Shown in pieces: positions 1-9,089 of a stretch of DNA of 64,000 nt. This DNA comes from CANHBY01 sp046342195 (GTDB taxonomy: Bacteria > Pseudomonadota > Gammaproteobacteria > Burkholderiales > Burkholderiaceae_C). Positions within the stretch are counted from its first letter, which is position 1. Every line of letters begins with the position of its first letter. The notes beneath the pieces were generated by a model, which saw nothing but the letters and a program-made list of their open reading frames with translations, was not told the origin of the DNA and searched no databases. Made by a program: the position numbers and the translations under genes. The stretch lies in the NCBI GenBank assembly GCA_046342195.1, contig JBKDQE010000055.1, positions 32,905 to 96,904 of the forward strand, given 5' to 3'.

Positions 1-662
1 AGATCGGCGGCGGCTTCCAGCAGACGTAAATCCATTTTGGACAATGTGGAATACAGAGGCAAAATCATGAAAGGCAGGTAGGTGTAGGTCATGCCCAGCA
101 CCAGGGAAAAGGGCGTATTGACAAGTTGCCCAGGGCCTGGAACCAGCCCCATGGCCGCCAGAACGTGGTCGATGTGAAGCCGGGTGATGAACTCATAAAC
201 CCAGCCCTGTTCAGACAGCAGCCCTTTCCATGCGTACACGCGCAGCAAAAAAGAGGTCCAGAAGGGCAGCATCACCAGCATCAGCAGGGCGGGTTGAATG
301 GTGCTGCGTGCGCGAGCGATGAAATAGGCAAATGGATAAGCAAGGAACAGGCACAAGAAGGTGGTGATGGCGGCATATTGGAGGCTGGAGAGGTAAGTGT
401 CGAGGTAGAGCGAATCTTGAAAAACAGTGAGGTAATTGCCCAGTTTGAGGTGCAGCGAGGGCCGGCCGTTGTTGAATTGAAGAAGGTCTTGAAAGGAGAG
501 GCCGTCGCTTTCTGAGACGCTGATTTTGAGCACCATCAAAAAAGGCAGCAAGAAAAAAACCAACAGCCAGAGGTAAGGGGTACCGATCACCAGTGAGCGG
601 CCTCGGGGCCACAGGGCGCGGCGGGCTGGGGCGTGAGCAGGGGGCGTTGACATGGCGGCCAT
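1..662 (-). CDS. potH: Polyamine ABC transporter permease, 5' part (PotH/SpuG-like)
   Basis: Leftward frame that runs off the left edge, so only the N-terminal part (about 220 residues) is visible. It would be one of the two membrane permeases importing putrescine or spermidine. A first hydrophobic segment lies near residues 25-45 (LVIGTPYLWLLVFFLLPFLM), followed by a periplasmic loop and a second membrane region containing LAYPFAYFIARA. The rest reads through an arrangement typical of binding-protein-dependent permeases. It starts 8 bases after the potG stop, consistent with one operon. An alternative ATG lies 9 bases further in, and neither has a clear ribosome-binding site. Family assignment is strong from sequence plus neighbour; substrate is inferred from context. 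Confidence 0.85.
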   Translation of the reverse strand, partial: MAAMSTPPAHAPARRALWPRGRSLVIGTPYLWLLVFFLLPFLMVLKISVSESDGLSFQDLLQFNNGRPSLHLKLGNYLTVFQDSLYLDTYLSSLQYAAITTFLCLFLAYPFAYFIARARSTIQPALLMLVMLPFWTSFLLRVYAWKGLLSEQGWVYEFITRLHIDHVLAAMGLVPGPGQLVNTPFSLVLGMTYTYLPFMILPLYSTLSKMDLRLLEAAAD

Positions 663-670
663 GAGGGGGA

Positions 671-1792
671 TCAAGAGGTCAAAATAACAGGAGCCGACTC
701 ACTCCAAGAGGCCCAAGCGGTATCACCCACCTGAAACGGGGCCAGGTGTTGTCGCTCGGTGTTGCTGGCGCTGATACTCAATAGTTTGCCGCTGGCAGTG
801 GCCAAGCGGTAAACGGTATAACTTCCGAAGTAGGCGATGTCTTGCAGAGTACCGCGCCATTGGTTGGCTGCCGCAGAGGGGCTGAGGGCTTCGCGGCTCA
901 GGTGCAGCTTTTCAGGGCGCAGTGCCACTGTGACCTCACTGCCGACCTTGGCTTTGACATCTCGATTCACCGTCACCAAGCCATCAGGACAGCGGACGAT
1001 CGATTGATCAGGCGAGCTGCTGTCAAGCTGGCCTTCGAGCAAATTCACGTTGCCGATGAATTCAGCCACAAAGCGGTTGGCCGGTGTTTCATAGATTTCG
1101 CTGGGCGTGCCCACCTGAAGCAGGCGCCCTTCGCTCATGATGCCAATGCGCGATGCCATGGCCATGGCTTCTTCTTGATCGTGCGTGACCATGACACAGG
1201 TGACCCCGACATCATGGAGAATTTTGACCAGTTCGCGCTGGGTTTGCTCGCGTAATTTTTTGTCCAGCGCCCCGAGGGGTTCGTCGAGCAAGAGCAACTG
1301 AGGTTTTTGAGCCAGGCTGCGGGCCAGGGCCACTCTTTGTTGCTGGCCTCCTGACAGTTGGTGGGGCTTGCGTTGCCCGTAGGCTGAAAGTTGTACCAAG
1401 TTGAGCATGGCCGTTACTTGGGCTTGAATTTGAGGTTTGGGCAGGCCCATGCGCCGCAAGCCAAAAGCAATGTTGTCCCAGACGCTGAGGTGCGGGAACA
1501 GCGCATACGACTGGAACATCATGTTGAGCGGACGCTCGTAAGGGGGCATGCCGCTGAGATCCATGCCATTCAAAATGATGCGCCCCGAGGTCGGGGTTTC
1601 GAAGCCTGCCAGCATACGCAGCAGGGTGGTTTTTCCGCAGCCTGATGAGCCCAGCAGCGCGAAAATTTCGCCTTTGGCGATCGAGAGGCTGACCCCATCA
1701 ACGGCTTTTTGAGCGCCGAAGGTTTTTTCCAGCTCGCAGAGTTGCAGAAAATGGGCGTGATTTGGCGTGGCGGTCTCGCTCGCGCGGGTCAT
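671..1792 (-). CDS. potG: Polyamine ABC transporter ATP-binding protein
   Basis: 373-residue ATPase that would energise polyamine import from the cytoplasmic face of the inner membrane. Walker A GSSGCGKT is at residues 48-55. The signature LSGGQQQRVALARSLA and Walker B LLLLDEPLGALD follow in the usual order, then the switch histidine in MVTHDQEEAMAMA. A C-terminal TOBE-type regulatory segment completes the usual length for PotA/PotG. A GGAG site lies 8 bases before the ATG. potH follows downstream. In the Pseudomonas spu cluster the gene before this one encodes the periplasmic binding protein; here that position holds a foreign operon on the opposite strand. Confidence 0.93.
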   Translation of the reverse strand: MTRASETATPNHAHFLQLCELEKTFGAQKAVDGVSLSIAKGEIFALLGSSGCGKTTLLRMLAGFETPTSGRIILNGMDLSGMPPYERPLNMMFQSYALFPHLSVWDNIAFGLRRMGLPKPQIQAQVTAMLNLVQLSAYGQRKPHQLSGGQQQRVALARSLAQKPQLLLLDEPLGALDKKLREQTQRELVKILHDVGVTCVMVTHDQEEAMAMASRIGIMSEGRLLQVGTPSEIYETPANRFVAEFIGNVNLLEGQLDSSSPDQSIVRCPDGLVTVNRDVKAKVGSEVTVALRPEKLHLSREALSPSAAANQWRGTLQDIAYFGSYTVYRLATASGKLLSISASNTERQHLAPFQVGDTAWASWSESAPVILTS

Positions 1793-1840
1793 GAAAAAAT
1801 CTCCGAAAACAGTGAGTGACTGATATAACGGGCCAGCCCA

Positions 1841-1888
1841 TCATGATAGCGGTCATGAAAAACGTCCCATAGAATTTCGATCATGACC
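1841..1888. promoter_or_regulatory. TCATGA-containing inverted repeat upstream of potG
   Basis: GGTCATGA (1851-1858) and TCATGACC (1881-1888) form an 8-bp inverted repeat with a 22-base spacer, and a further TCATGA lies at 1841. The repeat sits between the divergent potG and methyltransferase genes. It could be a binding site for a polyamine regulator or for control of the inserted operon. No regulator is identified. Confidence 0.35.
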
Positions 1889-2036
1889 CTGTGTGCAGCG
1901 TTGAAGAGGATCCATGATAAAAACGCTGTGGCTGCTGCCCCCCCCCGCGCCCTCACCCCCGGCCTTTTCCCGGTCGAAGCGGTCAAACCCGCTGATCTAT
2001 GCCTACGCCAACGCCGAGAGCAGAACCTGCACGCCC

Positions 2037-4814
2037 ATGAACGCCGTTGAAATCGAACAAGCCATCACTGACCTTGCGGAGCAGCCCTTTGACGCCGCAG
2101 AGTTTCCCTATGCCTTCCTTGAGGCTTTTGGCAACAAGGAGACGACCCTCAAGCGCCTGCGCGCCGGGGCGTCGAACAAGTCTGACCTCGGCGGCGTGCT
2201 CCAGACCAACAACATTCACATCCTCACCTGCGGGGCAGGGCTGATCCCGGAATCGCTCAAGGCGCTCAAAGCCAGCCCCGCCACCGCCAAAGCCAAAGCA
2301 AAGTTCATCCTGGCGACTGACGGCCTGGATTTTGAGGCGGAAGACCTGATTGGCGGTGAAACCATTGCCTGCGCCTTCAAGGATTTCCCGGATCACTTCG
2401 GCTTTTTCCTGCCGCTGGCGGGCATCAGTACCGTCCGGCAGATCACCGAGAACGCCTTCGACATCCGGGCAACCAGCCGCCTCAATCGCCTCTATGTCCA
2501 ACTCCTGAAAGACAACCCCGAATGGGGGGCGGAAGAGCGCCGTCGTGACATGAACCACTTTATGGCCCGGCTGATCTTCTGCTTTTTCGCTGAGGACACC
2601 GACATTTTCGTCGGCAAGGGCCGCTTCACCGAGGTGGTGGCGCAGATGAGCACGAAAGACTCGTCCAACACGCACGAGGTGATTCGCACGCTATTCCTGG
2701 CGATGAACACGAAGAAGGCGGACCGGCCTGCTGCCGGAACTCCACGTTGGGCGGATGACTTTCCGTATGTCAACGGCGGCTTGTTCTCCGGCAGCATGGA
2801 CGTGCCGACATTCAGCAAAATTGCCCGCACCTACCTGTTGCACGTCGGTGGCCTCGACTGGACCAAGATCAACCCCGACATTTTCGGCTCGATGATCCAG
2901 GCGGTTGCTGAGGATGAGGAGCGCGGTGCGCTGGGGATGCACTACACCAGCGTTCCCAACATTCTCAAAGTGCTGAACCCGCTCTTCCTCGACGACCTGC
3001 GGGGGCGGCTTGAGGAAGCGGGTGACAACCCACGTTCCTTGCTCAACCTGCGCAAACGCATGGCGCGGATCAGGGTCTTTGATCCGGCCTGCGGCTCCGG
3101 CAACTTTCTTGTGATTGCCTACAAGGAAATGCGCGCGATCGAAGCGGAAATCAACCGGCGGCGTGGTGAGCCCGATCGTGTATCCGAGATCCCGCTCACC
3201 AATTTTCGCGGGATTGAGCTGCGTGACTTCCCGGCGGAGATCGCCCGCTTGGCGCTGGTGATCACTGAGTACCAGTGTGACGTGCTTTATCGGGGGCAGA
3301 GGTTCGCTTTGGCCGAGTTCTTGCCGCTGAGTGCCGAGAATTGGATCACCTGCGGCAATGCGCTGCGGTTGGATTGGTTGAGCGTGTGTCCGCCGACCGG
3401 GCTTGGCGTGAAGGTGCGGGCGGATGATTTGTTTCAGACGCCGCTCGATCAGGCCGAGATCGACTTCGACAATGAAGGTGGAGAGACGTTCCTTTGCGGA
3501 AACCCGCCATACAAAGGCAGCCAGACGCAAAGCAAAGAACAGAAGGCGGATTTGGCTGCCGTGTTTGATTCCTGCGGCATTTCATCAAAGCAAATTGACT
3601 ATGTGGGCGGATGGTTCATGAAGGCGGCGGTCTACGCGCAAGCCACTCAAGCGGATTCGGCTTTCGTTTCCACCAATTCCATCTGTCAGGGTCGCATAGT
3701 GCCGATTTTGTGGCCGGAGATTTTCAAGCTCGGCTCCATCATCCGCTTTGCGCACACAAGCTTCAAATGGGCGAACCTGGCCGCGCACAACGCTGGTGTC
3801 ACAGTTGCCATCGTCGGCCTTTCCACGAGTGCCAGTAAAACGTGTCAGCTTTACGACTTGAACCGCGACGGGGAAATCACCGTGCGCGAGGCAGAAAACA
3901 TAACGCCCTATCTAACTGTTGGCGAGAACATGGTGGTAGAGGGGCAACGCAAAAGCATTTCGGGTTTGCCCGATATGTCTTTCGGCAACATGCCCGTTGA
4001 TGGTGGAAATCTTTTGTTCTCCCCGGATGATGTGGTGTCGCTCGGATTGAGCAAGGAGGACGAACAGACTTTTCTTCGGCGCATCTATGGCTCTGCGGAA
4101 TTCATTCGTGGCATTGTTCGCAGGTGTCTTTGGATTCCAGACGAAAAGTTGCCGCAAGCGTTGGAGATAGCCGCCCTTCGCGCACGAATTGATGGCGTGC
4201 GGCAAATGCGGCTCAAAAGCAAAGATTTGGGCACGAAAGAGTTGGCATCTCGTGCCCACCAGTTCCGTGAGATGTATAAGGGCGAAAAGCACGCGCTGAT
4301 TCTTCCACGCGTGTCATCGGAAAGCCGCGAGTATCTTCCAGTTGGGCTGATCGATAGCAATTCGGTCGTCAGCGATGCCGCCTTCGCCCTCTACGACGCC
4401 CCTCTGTGGAACCTCGCCCTCATCGCCTCCCGCCTGCACCTGGTCTGGATCGCCACCGTCTGCGGCAAGTTGAAGACCGATTTCCGCTACTCCAACACCC
4501 TTGGCTGGAACACCTTCCCTGTCCCGACCCTCACCGAGAAGATGAAAACTGACCTCACCCGCTGCGCCGAAGACATCCTGCTGACGCGCGAGCATCACTT
4601 CCCGGCCACCATCGCCGACCTCTACAACCCAGAGAATATGCCCGCCGACCTGCGGGCTGCCCATGATCGCAACGACGAAGTCGTGGAGCGCATCTACATC
4701 GGCCGCCGTTTCAAAAACGACACCGAGCGGCTGGAAAAACTCTTCGACCTGTACACCACGATGACTGCCTCCGCTTCACCGACCTCGCCGAAAAAACGAA
4801 AGACCTCAGCATGA
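2037..4814 (+). CDS. MmeI-type N6-adenine DNA methyltransferase without visible nuclease motif
   Basis: About 925 residues. The order of regions resembles MmeI-family (type IIL) enzymes: N-terminal domain, helical spacer, methyltransferase core, target-recognition region and C-terminal domain. The SAM-binding motif FDPACGSGNFL is near residue 347 and the catalytic NPPY near residue 487 (CGNPPYKGS). The N-terminal region lacks the D...ExK nuclease signature expected of single-chain MmeI enzymes, so this is probably methylation plus recognition only. An upstream ATG at 1914 has a better ribosome-binding site, but the extra 41 residues are proline-rich and do not look like folded protein, so I chose MNAVEIEQ. 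First gene of a four-gene rightward operon. Function is from family motifs; the partnership with the downstream nuclease is inferred. Confidence 0.85.
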   Translation: MNAVEIEQAITDLAEQPFDAAEFPYAFLEAFGNKETTLKRLRAGASNKSDLGGVLQTNNIHILTCGAGLIPESLKALKASPATAKAKAKFILATDGLDFEAEDLIGGETIACAFKDFPDHFGFFLPLAGISTVRQITENAFDIRATSRLNRLYVQLLKDNPEWGAEERRRDMNHFMARLIFCFFAEDTDIFVGKGRFTEVVAQMSTKDSSNTHEVIRTLFLAMNTKKADRPAAGTPRWADDFPYVNGGLFSGSMDVPTFSKIARTYLLHVGGLDWTKINPDIFGSMIQAVAEDEERGALGMHYTSVPNILKVLNPLFLDDLRGRLEEAGDNPRSLLNLRKRMARIRVFDPACGSGNFLVIAYKEMRAIEAEINRRRGEPDRVSEIPLTNFRGIELRDFPAEIARLALVITEYQCDVLYRGQRFALAEFLPLSAENWITCGNALRLDWLSVCPPTGLGVKVRADDLFQTPLDQAEIDFDNEGGETFLCGNPPYKGSQTQSKEQKADLAAVFDSCGISSKQIDYVGGWFMKAAVYAQATQADSAFVSTNSICQGRIVPILWPEIFKLGSIIRFAHTSFKWANLAAHNAGVTVAIVGLSTSASKTCQLYDLNRDGEITVREAENITPYLTVGENMVVEGQRKSISGLPDMSFGNMPVDGGNLLFSPDDVVSLGLSKEDEQTFLRRIYGSAEFIRGIVRRCLWIPDEKLPQALEIAALRARIDGVRQMRLKSKDLGTKELASRAHQFREMYKGEKHALILPRVSSESREYLPVGLIDSNSVVSDAAFALYDAPLWNLALIASRLHLVWIATVCGKLKTDFRYSNTLGWNTFPVPTLTEKMKTDLTRCAEDILLTREHHFPATIADLYNPENMPADLRAAHDRNDEVVERIYIGRRFKNDTERLEKLFDLYTTMTASASPTSPKKRKTSA

Positions 4815-4869
4815 GTATTGAAAGCCAGCATATATGGCCGATTCTGCCGCTCTCTGAATTGCTGACGGT

Positions 4870-4917
4870 CTATGAGTTTCTATGAGGTTTCTATGAGGTT
4901 CTATGAGGTTCTATGAG
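4870..4917. repeat. Five-copy short tandem repeat (CTATGAG unit)
   Basis: Five copies of CTATGAG begin at 4870, 4880, 4891, 4901 and 4911, a period of 10-11 bases. They lie between the methyltransferase stop and the next start, a 165-base gap in an otherwise overlapping operon. Such an array could vary in copy number by slippage and change spacing or mRNA structure. Confidence 0.85.
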
Positions 4918-4979
4918 CCGAAAAATCTTGACCGGGTTTTGGGCCAGCCGGTGGCATGCGCCCCAAGGGCGGTGACGGC

Positions 4980-5735
4980 ATGAGTGGATTGTTGTTTCAG
5001 ATGTGGGAGCCGTTCCGACAATCGTTGATCAAAAGTCACTTGTTCTATGTGGGACAAGCGCGAAAGCGCTTGCTTTCACAATTCGACGATATTGGGGCTG
5101 ATGCTGATCGGGCAGCAGACGAGTGGCTGGAAAAAAGTGCCCAATGGTTTGACCCGGATCGGCATGATCCCGCATCTTTCTACGAAAATGCTAACGATGT
5201 TGGCATTGAGTTCTATGGACTCCTGAGCGACATGCTCGAGCAAACGCGCTTGAGCGTGGTTGCCGGGATGTTTCATGAATGGGACAAGCAACTACGTGAT
5301 TGGCTGGTGCGTGAGATTAAGTATTGGCATCGTGGCGACAACGCTACCGACATGGTCTGGAGGGCTGACTTCAGCAAGATAGTCGATCTGCTGGAAAGCT
5401 TGGGCTGGAATGTCAGAAACGCGGATTTCTTTTCCACGCTCGATGCATGTCGCCTTGTAGTCAATGTTTACAAACACGGCGACGGAAGCTCTCTTCGTCA
5501 CCTCAGGAAAAACTTCCCCGAGTACCTCGAAGACCGGTTCCATCATCACCATCACACGCATCTTAAGGTGAATGACGGCCAGCTTGATGCGTTCTCGAAT
5601 GCGATCCTCGCGTTCTGGCGTAATGTTCCAAACAATGTCTCTGATTCCTGTTGGACCGACGTGCAGAAATGGGTGGATACGATGGACCAGATCCTTGAAA
5701 AAAAGAAAAAAAGGCAAGCAATCAATGACGAATAA
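4980..5735 (+). CDS. Unrecognised protein in the restriction-like operon
   Basis: 251 residues, soluble, tryptophan-rich, no signal peptide or membrane segment. I do not recognise the family. Notable features are a conserved-looking stretch CRLVVNVYKHGDG near residues 160-172, a natural run of five histidines near residue 194, and a lysine-rich C-terminus. The R...KHG element faintly recalls HEPN-type helical proteins but does not match the standard RxxxxH spacing, so I do not assign it. The ATG at 4980 is preferred over 4956 because a GGCGGTGA sequence sits just before it. The last 11 bases overlap the helicase start, suggesting coupled translation and a role in the same system. Confidence 0.7.
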   Translation: MSGLLFQMWEPFRQSLIKSHLFYVGQARKRLLSQFDDIGADADRAADEWLEKSAQWFDPDRHDPASFYENANDVGIEFYGLLSDMLEQTRLSVVAGMFHEWDKQLRDWLVREIKYWHRGDNATDMVWRADFSKIVDLLESLGWNVRNADFFSTLDACRLVVNVYKHGDGSSLRHLRKNFPEYLEDRFHHHHHTHLKVNDGQLDAFSNAILAFWRNVPNNVSDSCWTDVQKWVDTMDQILEKKKKRQAINDE

Positions 5736-7782
5736 CGCCGATAAATCCATCCCCTCCGTCTCCGTCACCTACGCCCGCAACGGCATCTCGACCAAGGCCA
5801 ATGCGCTCGGTATGCGGCCCATGCAAGAGCGCGCGTATGAAAAACGCGGCGAGCAGTATCTGCTCATCAAGTCACCGCCCGCGTCAGGCAAAAGCCGCGC
5901 CCTCATGTTTATCGCGCTCGACAAGCTACACAACCAAGGCTTGAAGCAGGCCATCATCGTCGTGCCGGAAAAGTCCATCGGCGCCAGCTTCAACGACGAG
6001 CCGCTGACGAAATACGGCTTCTGGGCCGATTGGCGTGTCGAACCGAGGTGGAATTTGTGCAACGCCCCGGGCAATGACAATGGCGGCAAGGTGAAATCGG
6101 TCGGCGCGTTTCTCGAAGGCGCCCACAAGGTGCTGGTCTGCACCCACGCGACGTTCCGCTTCGCGGTTGATGCCTATGGTGTCGAGGCGTTCGACAATCG
6201 CCTGGTTGCGGTAGATGAGTTTCACCACGTATCGGCTAACCCGGACAACAAGCTCGGCCTGCACCTCGGACAGTTTATTGCGCGAGGCAAGACGCACATT
6301 GTCGCCATGACGGGTTCCTACTTCCGGGGTGATGCCGAAGCCGTGCTCGCCCCATCAGACGAAGCCAAGTTCGATACCGTCACCTACACCTACTACGAAC
6401 AGCTCAATGGCTACGAGCACCTGAAGCAGCTCGACATCGGCTACTTCTTTTACAGCGGGCCTTATGTTGATGACATTCTGAAGGTGCTCAACCCGGCCGA
6501 GAAAACGATTATCCACATCCCGAATGTCAATTCGCGAGAGAGCACCAAAGACAAGGTCCGGGAGGTGGAGCACATCGTCGAGGCGCTGGGCGAGTGGCAG
6601 GGTGTGGATGCTGAAACAGGCTTTCAGCTTGTGAAGCGGCCCCATGGCAACGTGCTGCGGATTGCCGATCTTGTCGATGATGACCCCGCGAAGCGCGAGC
6701 GTGTTTCCGTCGCACTCAAAGACCCGGGGCAGAAGAACAACCGGGATCATGTTGACATCATCATCGCACTCGGCATGGCGAAGGAAGGCTTCGACTGGAT
6801 TTGGTGTGAACACGCGCTGACCGTGGGCTACCGCGCCAGCCTGACCGAAATCGTACAGATCATCGGCCGCGCCACCCGGGACGCACGCGGCAAAACCCGC
6901 GCGAGGTTCACCAACCTGATCGCCGAGCCGGACGCAACAAAGGAATCTGTCACCGAGGCCGTCAACGATACCTTCAAGGCCATTGCAGCCAGCCTTCTGA
7001 TGGAGCAGGTTCTTGCTCCGCGTTTCGAGTTCAAGCCCAAAAACACCGATAGCGGCCCGACACCAGGCTTTGACTATGGAGAGGGTGGTTACGACCCGCA
7101 CCGCTGCAATATCGGTGTCAATGAGCAAACAGGTTCTTATCAAATCGAGATCAAGGGCCTTGCCGAGCCCAAGAGCAAGGAAGCGGCGCGAATCTGTCAG
7201 GAAGACCTGAACGAGGTCATCGCGGCTTTCGTGCAGGATAAGCCTACTCTCGAGCGTGGCTTGTTTGATGAGGAGCTGGTACCTGAGGAGCTGACGCAAA
7301 TCCGCATGGGCAAGATCATCAAGGACAAGTATCCCGAGCTTGACACGGAAGATCAGGAGGCAGTGCGCCAGCACGCTATCGCCGCCCTCAACCTGACCCA
7401 GCAGGCCAAGCGGCTTGTCACCGAAAGCGACACTGACGGTTCGCCCAACACCGCCCTCATCGATGGCGTGCGCCGCTTCGCGATGGACGTGCGAGAATTG
7501 GACATTGACCTGATCGACCGTATCAACCCCTTCGGCGAAGCCTACGCCATCCTCGCCAAGACCATGAGCGAGGACAGCTTGAAGCAAGTTGCGGCGGCCA
7601 TCTCAGCCAAGCGCACGAGCCTGACGCCAGACGAGGCCAAGCAAATGGCCGTTCGCGCCGTCCAGTTCAAGAAGGAGCGTGGCCGGATTCCGGCGTTCAA
7701 TTCCCAGGATGCCTGGGAGCGACGCATGGCCGAAGGCGCGGCCGCTTTCATGCGCTTCAAGGCAGAGGGACGCTATGAGTAA
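5725..7782 (+). CDS. SF2 DEAD/DEAH-type helicase of the restriction-like operon
   Basis: 685 residues. A Walker A variant SPPASGKS is near residue 48, a Walker B/DExH variant VDEFHHVS near 162, motif III MTGSYF near 195, and the C-terminal helicase motif QIIGRATRDARGKTR near 380. This is the arrangement of translocase subunits of type I and III restriction enzymes. The C-terminal 300 residues are not recognised. The ATG at 5725 overlaps the preceding stop by 11 bases; a longer in-frame reading from 5572 is only a shadow of that gene. It probably powers DNA translocation or remodelling for the adjacent methyltransferase and GIY-YIG nuclease. Confidence 0.85.
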   Translation: MTNNADKSIPSVSVTYARNGISTKANALGMRPMQERAYEKRGEQYLLIKSPPASGKSRALMFIALDKLHNQGLKQAIIVVPEKSIGASFNDEPLTKYGFWADWRVEPRWNLCNAPGNDNGGKVKSVGAFLEGAHKVLVCTHATFRFAVDAYGVEAFDNRLVAVDEFHHVSANPDNKLGLHLGQFIARGKTHIVAMTGSYFRGDAEAVLAPSDEAKFDTVTYTYYEQLNGYEHLKQLDIGYFFYSGPYVDDILKVLNPAEKTIIHIPNVNSRESTKDKVREVEHIVEALGEWQGVDAETGFQLVKRPHGNVLRIADLVDDDPAKRERVSVALKDPGQKNNRDHVDIIIALGMAKEGFDWIWCEHALTVGYRASLTEIVQIIGRATRDARGKTRARFTNLIAEPDATKESVTEAVNDTFKAIAASLLMEQVLAPRFEFKPKNTDSGPTPGFDYGEGGYDPHRCNIGVNEQTGSYQIEIKGLAEPKSKEAARICQEDLNEVIAAFVQDKPTLERGLFDEELVPEELTQIRMGKIIKDKYPELDTEDQEAVRQHAIAALNLTQQAKRLVTESDTDGSPNTALIDGVRRFAMDVRELDIDLIDRINPFGEAYAILAKTMSEDSLKQVAAAISAKRTSLTPDEAKQMAVRAVQFKKERGRIPAFNSQDAWERRMAEGAAAFMRFKAEGRYE

Positions 7783-8959
7783 CTCCGATCTTGACGACCT
7801 TGCTGCCGAGCTTGCAGACTTCGCCCTGCCTGAGAAGAAAGGCGGGTGCCCGGCCAGCGAAGAGCGCATCATTGCAGGCTTCGAGGAAATCCAACGCTTC
7901 ACCGAGAAGCACGGTCGCGCGCCACAGCACGGTGAAGACCTCGACATCTTCGAGCGCCTCTACGCCGTCCGGCTTGACCGCTTGCGCGTGCTCCCGGATT
8001 GCCGTGCCTTGCTTGATTCGCTGGATCATCAGGGCTTGCTTGCGGCATCACCTGAATTTGCCTCTCCGTTTGAGAAAACCATCGACATCGACGATCTGGC
8101 CGCCGAGCTGGCGGGAGAAAGTGGTGCGGACGGGATCACCATCCTGCGCCATGTCCGCACCAGTGCCGAAAAGCGCGCCGCCGAGGAGATCGCAGATCGC
8201 AAGCCCTGCGAGGACTTCGAGATCTTTCGGCCCTTGTTTGAGCGCGTACAAACGGAAGTCAAGACCGGCTTACGCCAGTCTCAGCCCATAGAGGCTGGCC
8301 GCAGAGGGATTGAGGCCGGGGACTTTTTCGTTCTCAATGGCATCACGCTCTATGTCGCCGAGGTTGGGGGCCCGCTGAAAACCACCGCCGGAGAGGTAGA
8401 CCGCCGCTTGCGCGTGATCTTTTCCAATGGCACTGAGAGCAATCTGCTACTGCGCTCGCTCCAGCGCGCTTTCTACAACGATCCCGCCGCGCGGCGGCTG
8501 GTATCGCCCGAGAGCGGTCAACTTTCCTTCGGGGGCGAGTTCGAGGCCGATGATGTTGAAAGTGGCACGATCTACGTCCTGCGCTCCCTGTCCAATCACC
8601 CCTACGTCGCGCAACATCGCGAGATCATCCACAAGGTGGGGGTGACGGGCGGTAAGGTCGAGACGCGCATCGCCAACGCCGAGAATGAAGCGACCTACTT
8701 GCTGGCAAAGGTTGAGGTCGTTGCGACCTACAAGCTCGCGGGGATCAATCGCGCCCGGATGGAAACCCTGTTTCACAGGTTGTTTGCACCCGCGCGCTTA
8801 AACATCACTATCCATGACCGTTTTGGTCACTCGGTTCAACCTGAGGAGTGGTTTCTGGTGCCGCTGTTCATTATTGATGAAGTCGTCACCCGCATCAAAG
8901 AGGGCAGCATCACTGGCTACATCTATGAGACCCAGGCAGCGAAGCTGGTGAAGGTCTAA
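7775..8959 (+). CDS. GIY-YIG nuclease (T5orf172-like domain)
   Basis: 394 residues. The C-terminal third, from about residue 263, starts with IYVLRS and continues with HKVGVTGGKVETRIANAE and ARMETLFHRLF. These match the pattern of T5orf172/Mug113-type GIY-YIG nucleases, with a plausible catalytic arginine in VETRI and glutamate in METLFH. The N-terminal 260 residues carry acidic repeats (SDLDDLAAELADFALPE, then IDDLAAELA) that may be a protein-interaction segment. The start overlaps the helicase stop by 8 bases with AGAGGGA upstream. As the only visible nuclease in the operon, it is the likely cutting subunit. Confidence 0.82.
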   Translation: MSNSDLDDLAAELADFALPEKKGGCPASEERIIAGFEEIQRFTEKHGRAPQHGEDLDIFERLYAVRLDRLRVLPDCRALLDSLDHQGLLAASPEFASPFEKTIDIDDLAAELAGESGADGITILRHVRTSAEKRAAEEIADRKPCEDFEIFRPLFERVQTEVKTGLRQSQPIEAGRRGIEAGDFFVLNGITLYVAEVGGPLKTTAGEVDRRLRVIFSNGTESNLLLRSLQRAFYNDPAARRLVSPESGQLSFGGEFEADDVESGTIYVLRSLSNHPYVAQHREIIHKVGVTGGKVETRIANAENEATYLLAKVEVVATYKLAGINRARMETLFHRLFAPARLNITIHDRFGHSVQPEEWFLVPLFIIDEVVTRIKEGSITGYIYETQAAKLVKV

Positions 8960-9030
8960 GAAGTCAGCCCCATTGGAGCCCTGACCTCTTGCCCCTCAAA
9001 ACCGTAGATCTTAGCTGCCCAACAGGCCCT

Positions 9031-9086
9031 CGTGTCGTATCAACTCATATCAGTCGGATAAAGTCGTTTGAAATTGATGCGACACG
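9031..9086. repeat. Inverted repeat and copy 1 of a 30-bp dispersed repeat
   Basis: An imperfect 13-base inverted repeat (CGTGTCGTATCAA at 9031-9043 and TTGATGCGACACG at 9074-9086) encloses a sequence (9049-9078) that matches 27 of 30 bases at 13744-13773. It lies exactly between the inserted restriction-like operon and the 3' end of spuC, so it may mark the insertion junction or terminate transcription from both sides. Confidence 0.6.
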
Positions 9087-9089
9087 AGC

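Noticed and set aside
4980..5735. HEPN ribonuclease
   Set aside because: The R...KHG element has the wrong spacing for the HEPN RxxxxH motif, and no other support was found.
6355..7587. Long leftward open frame (410 codons) opposite the SF2 helicase
   Set aside because: It is a mirror frame of a clear helicase gene, has no recognisable motif and would require a fully overlapping antisense gene.
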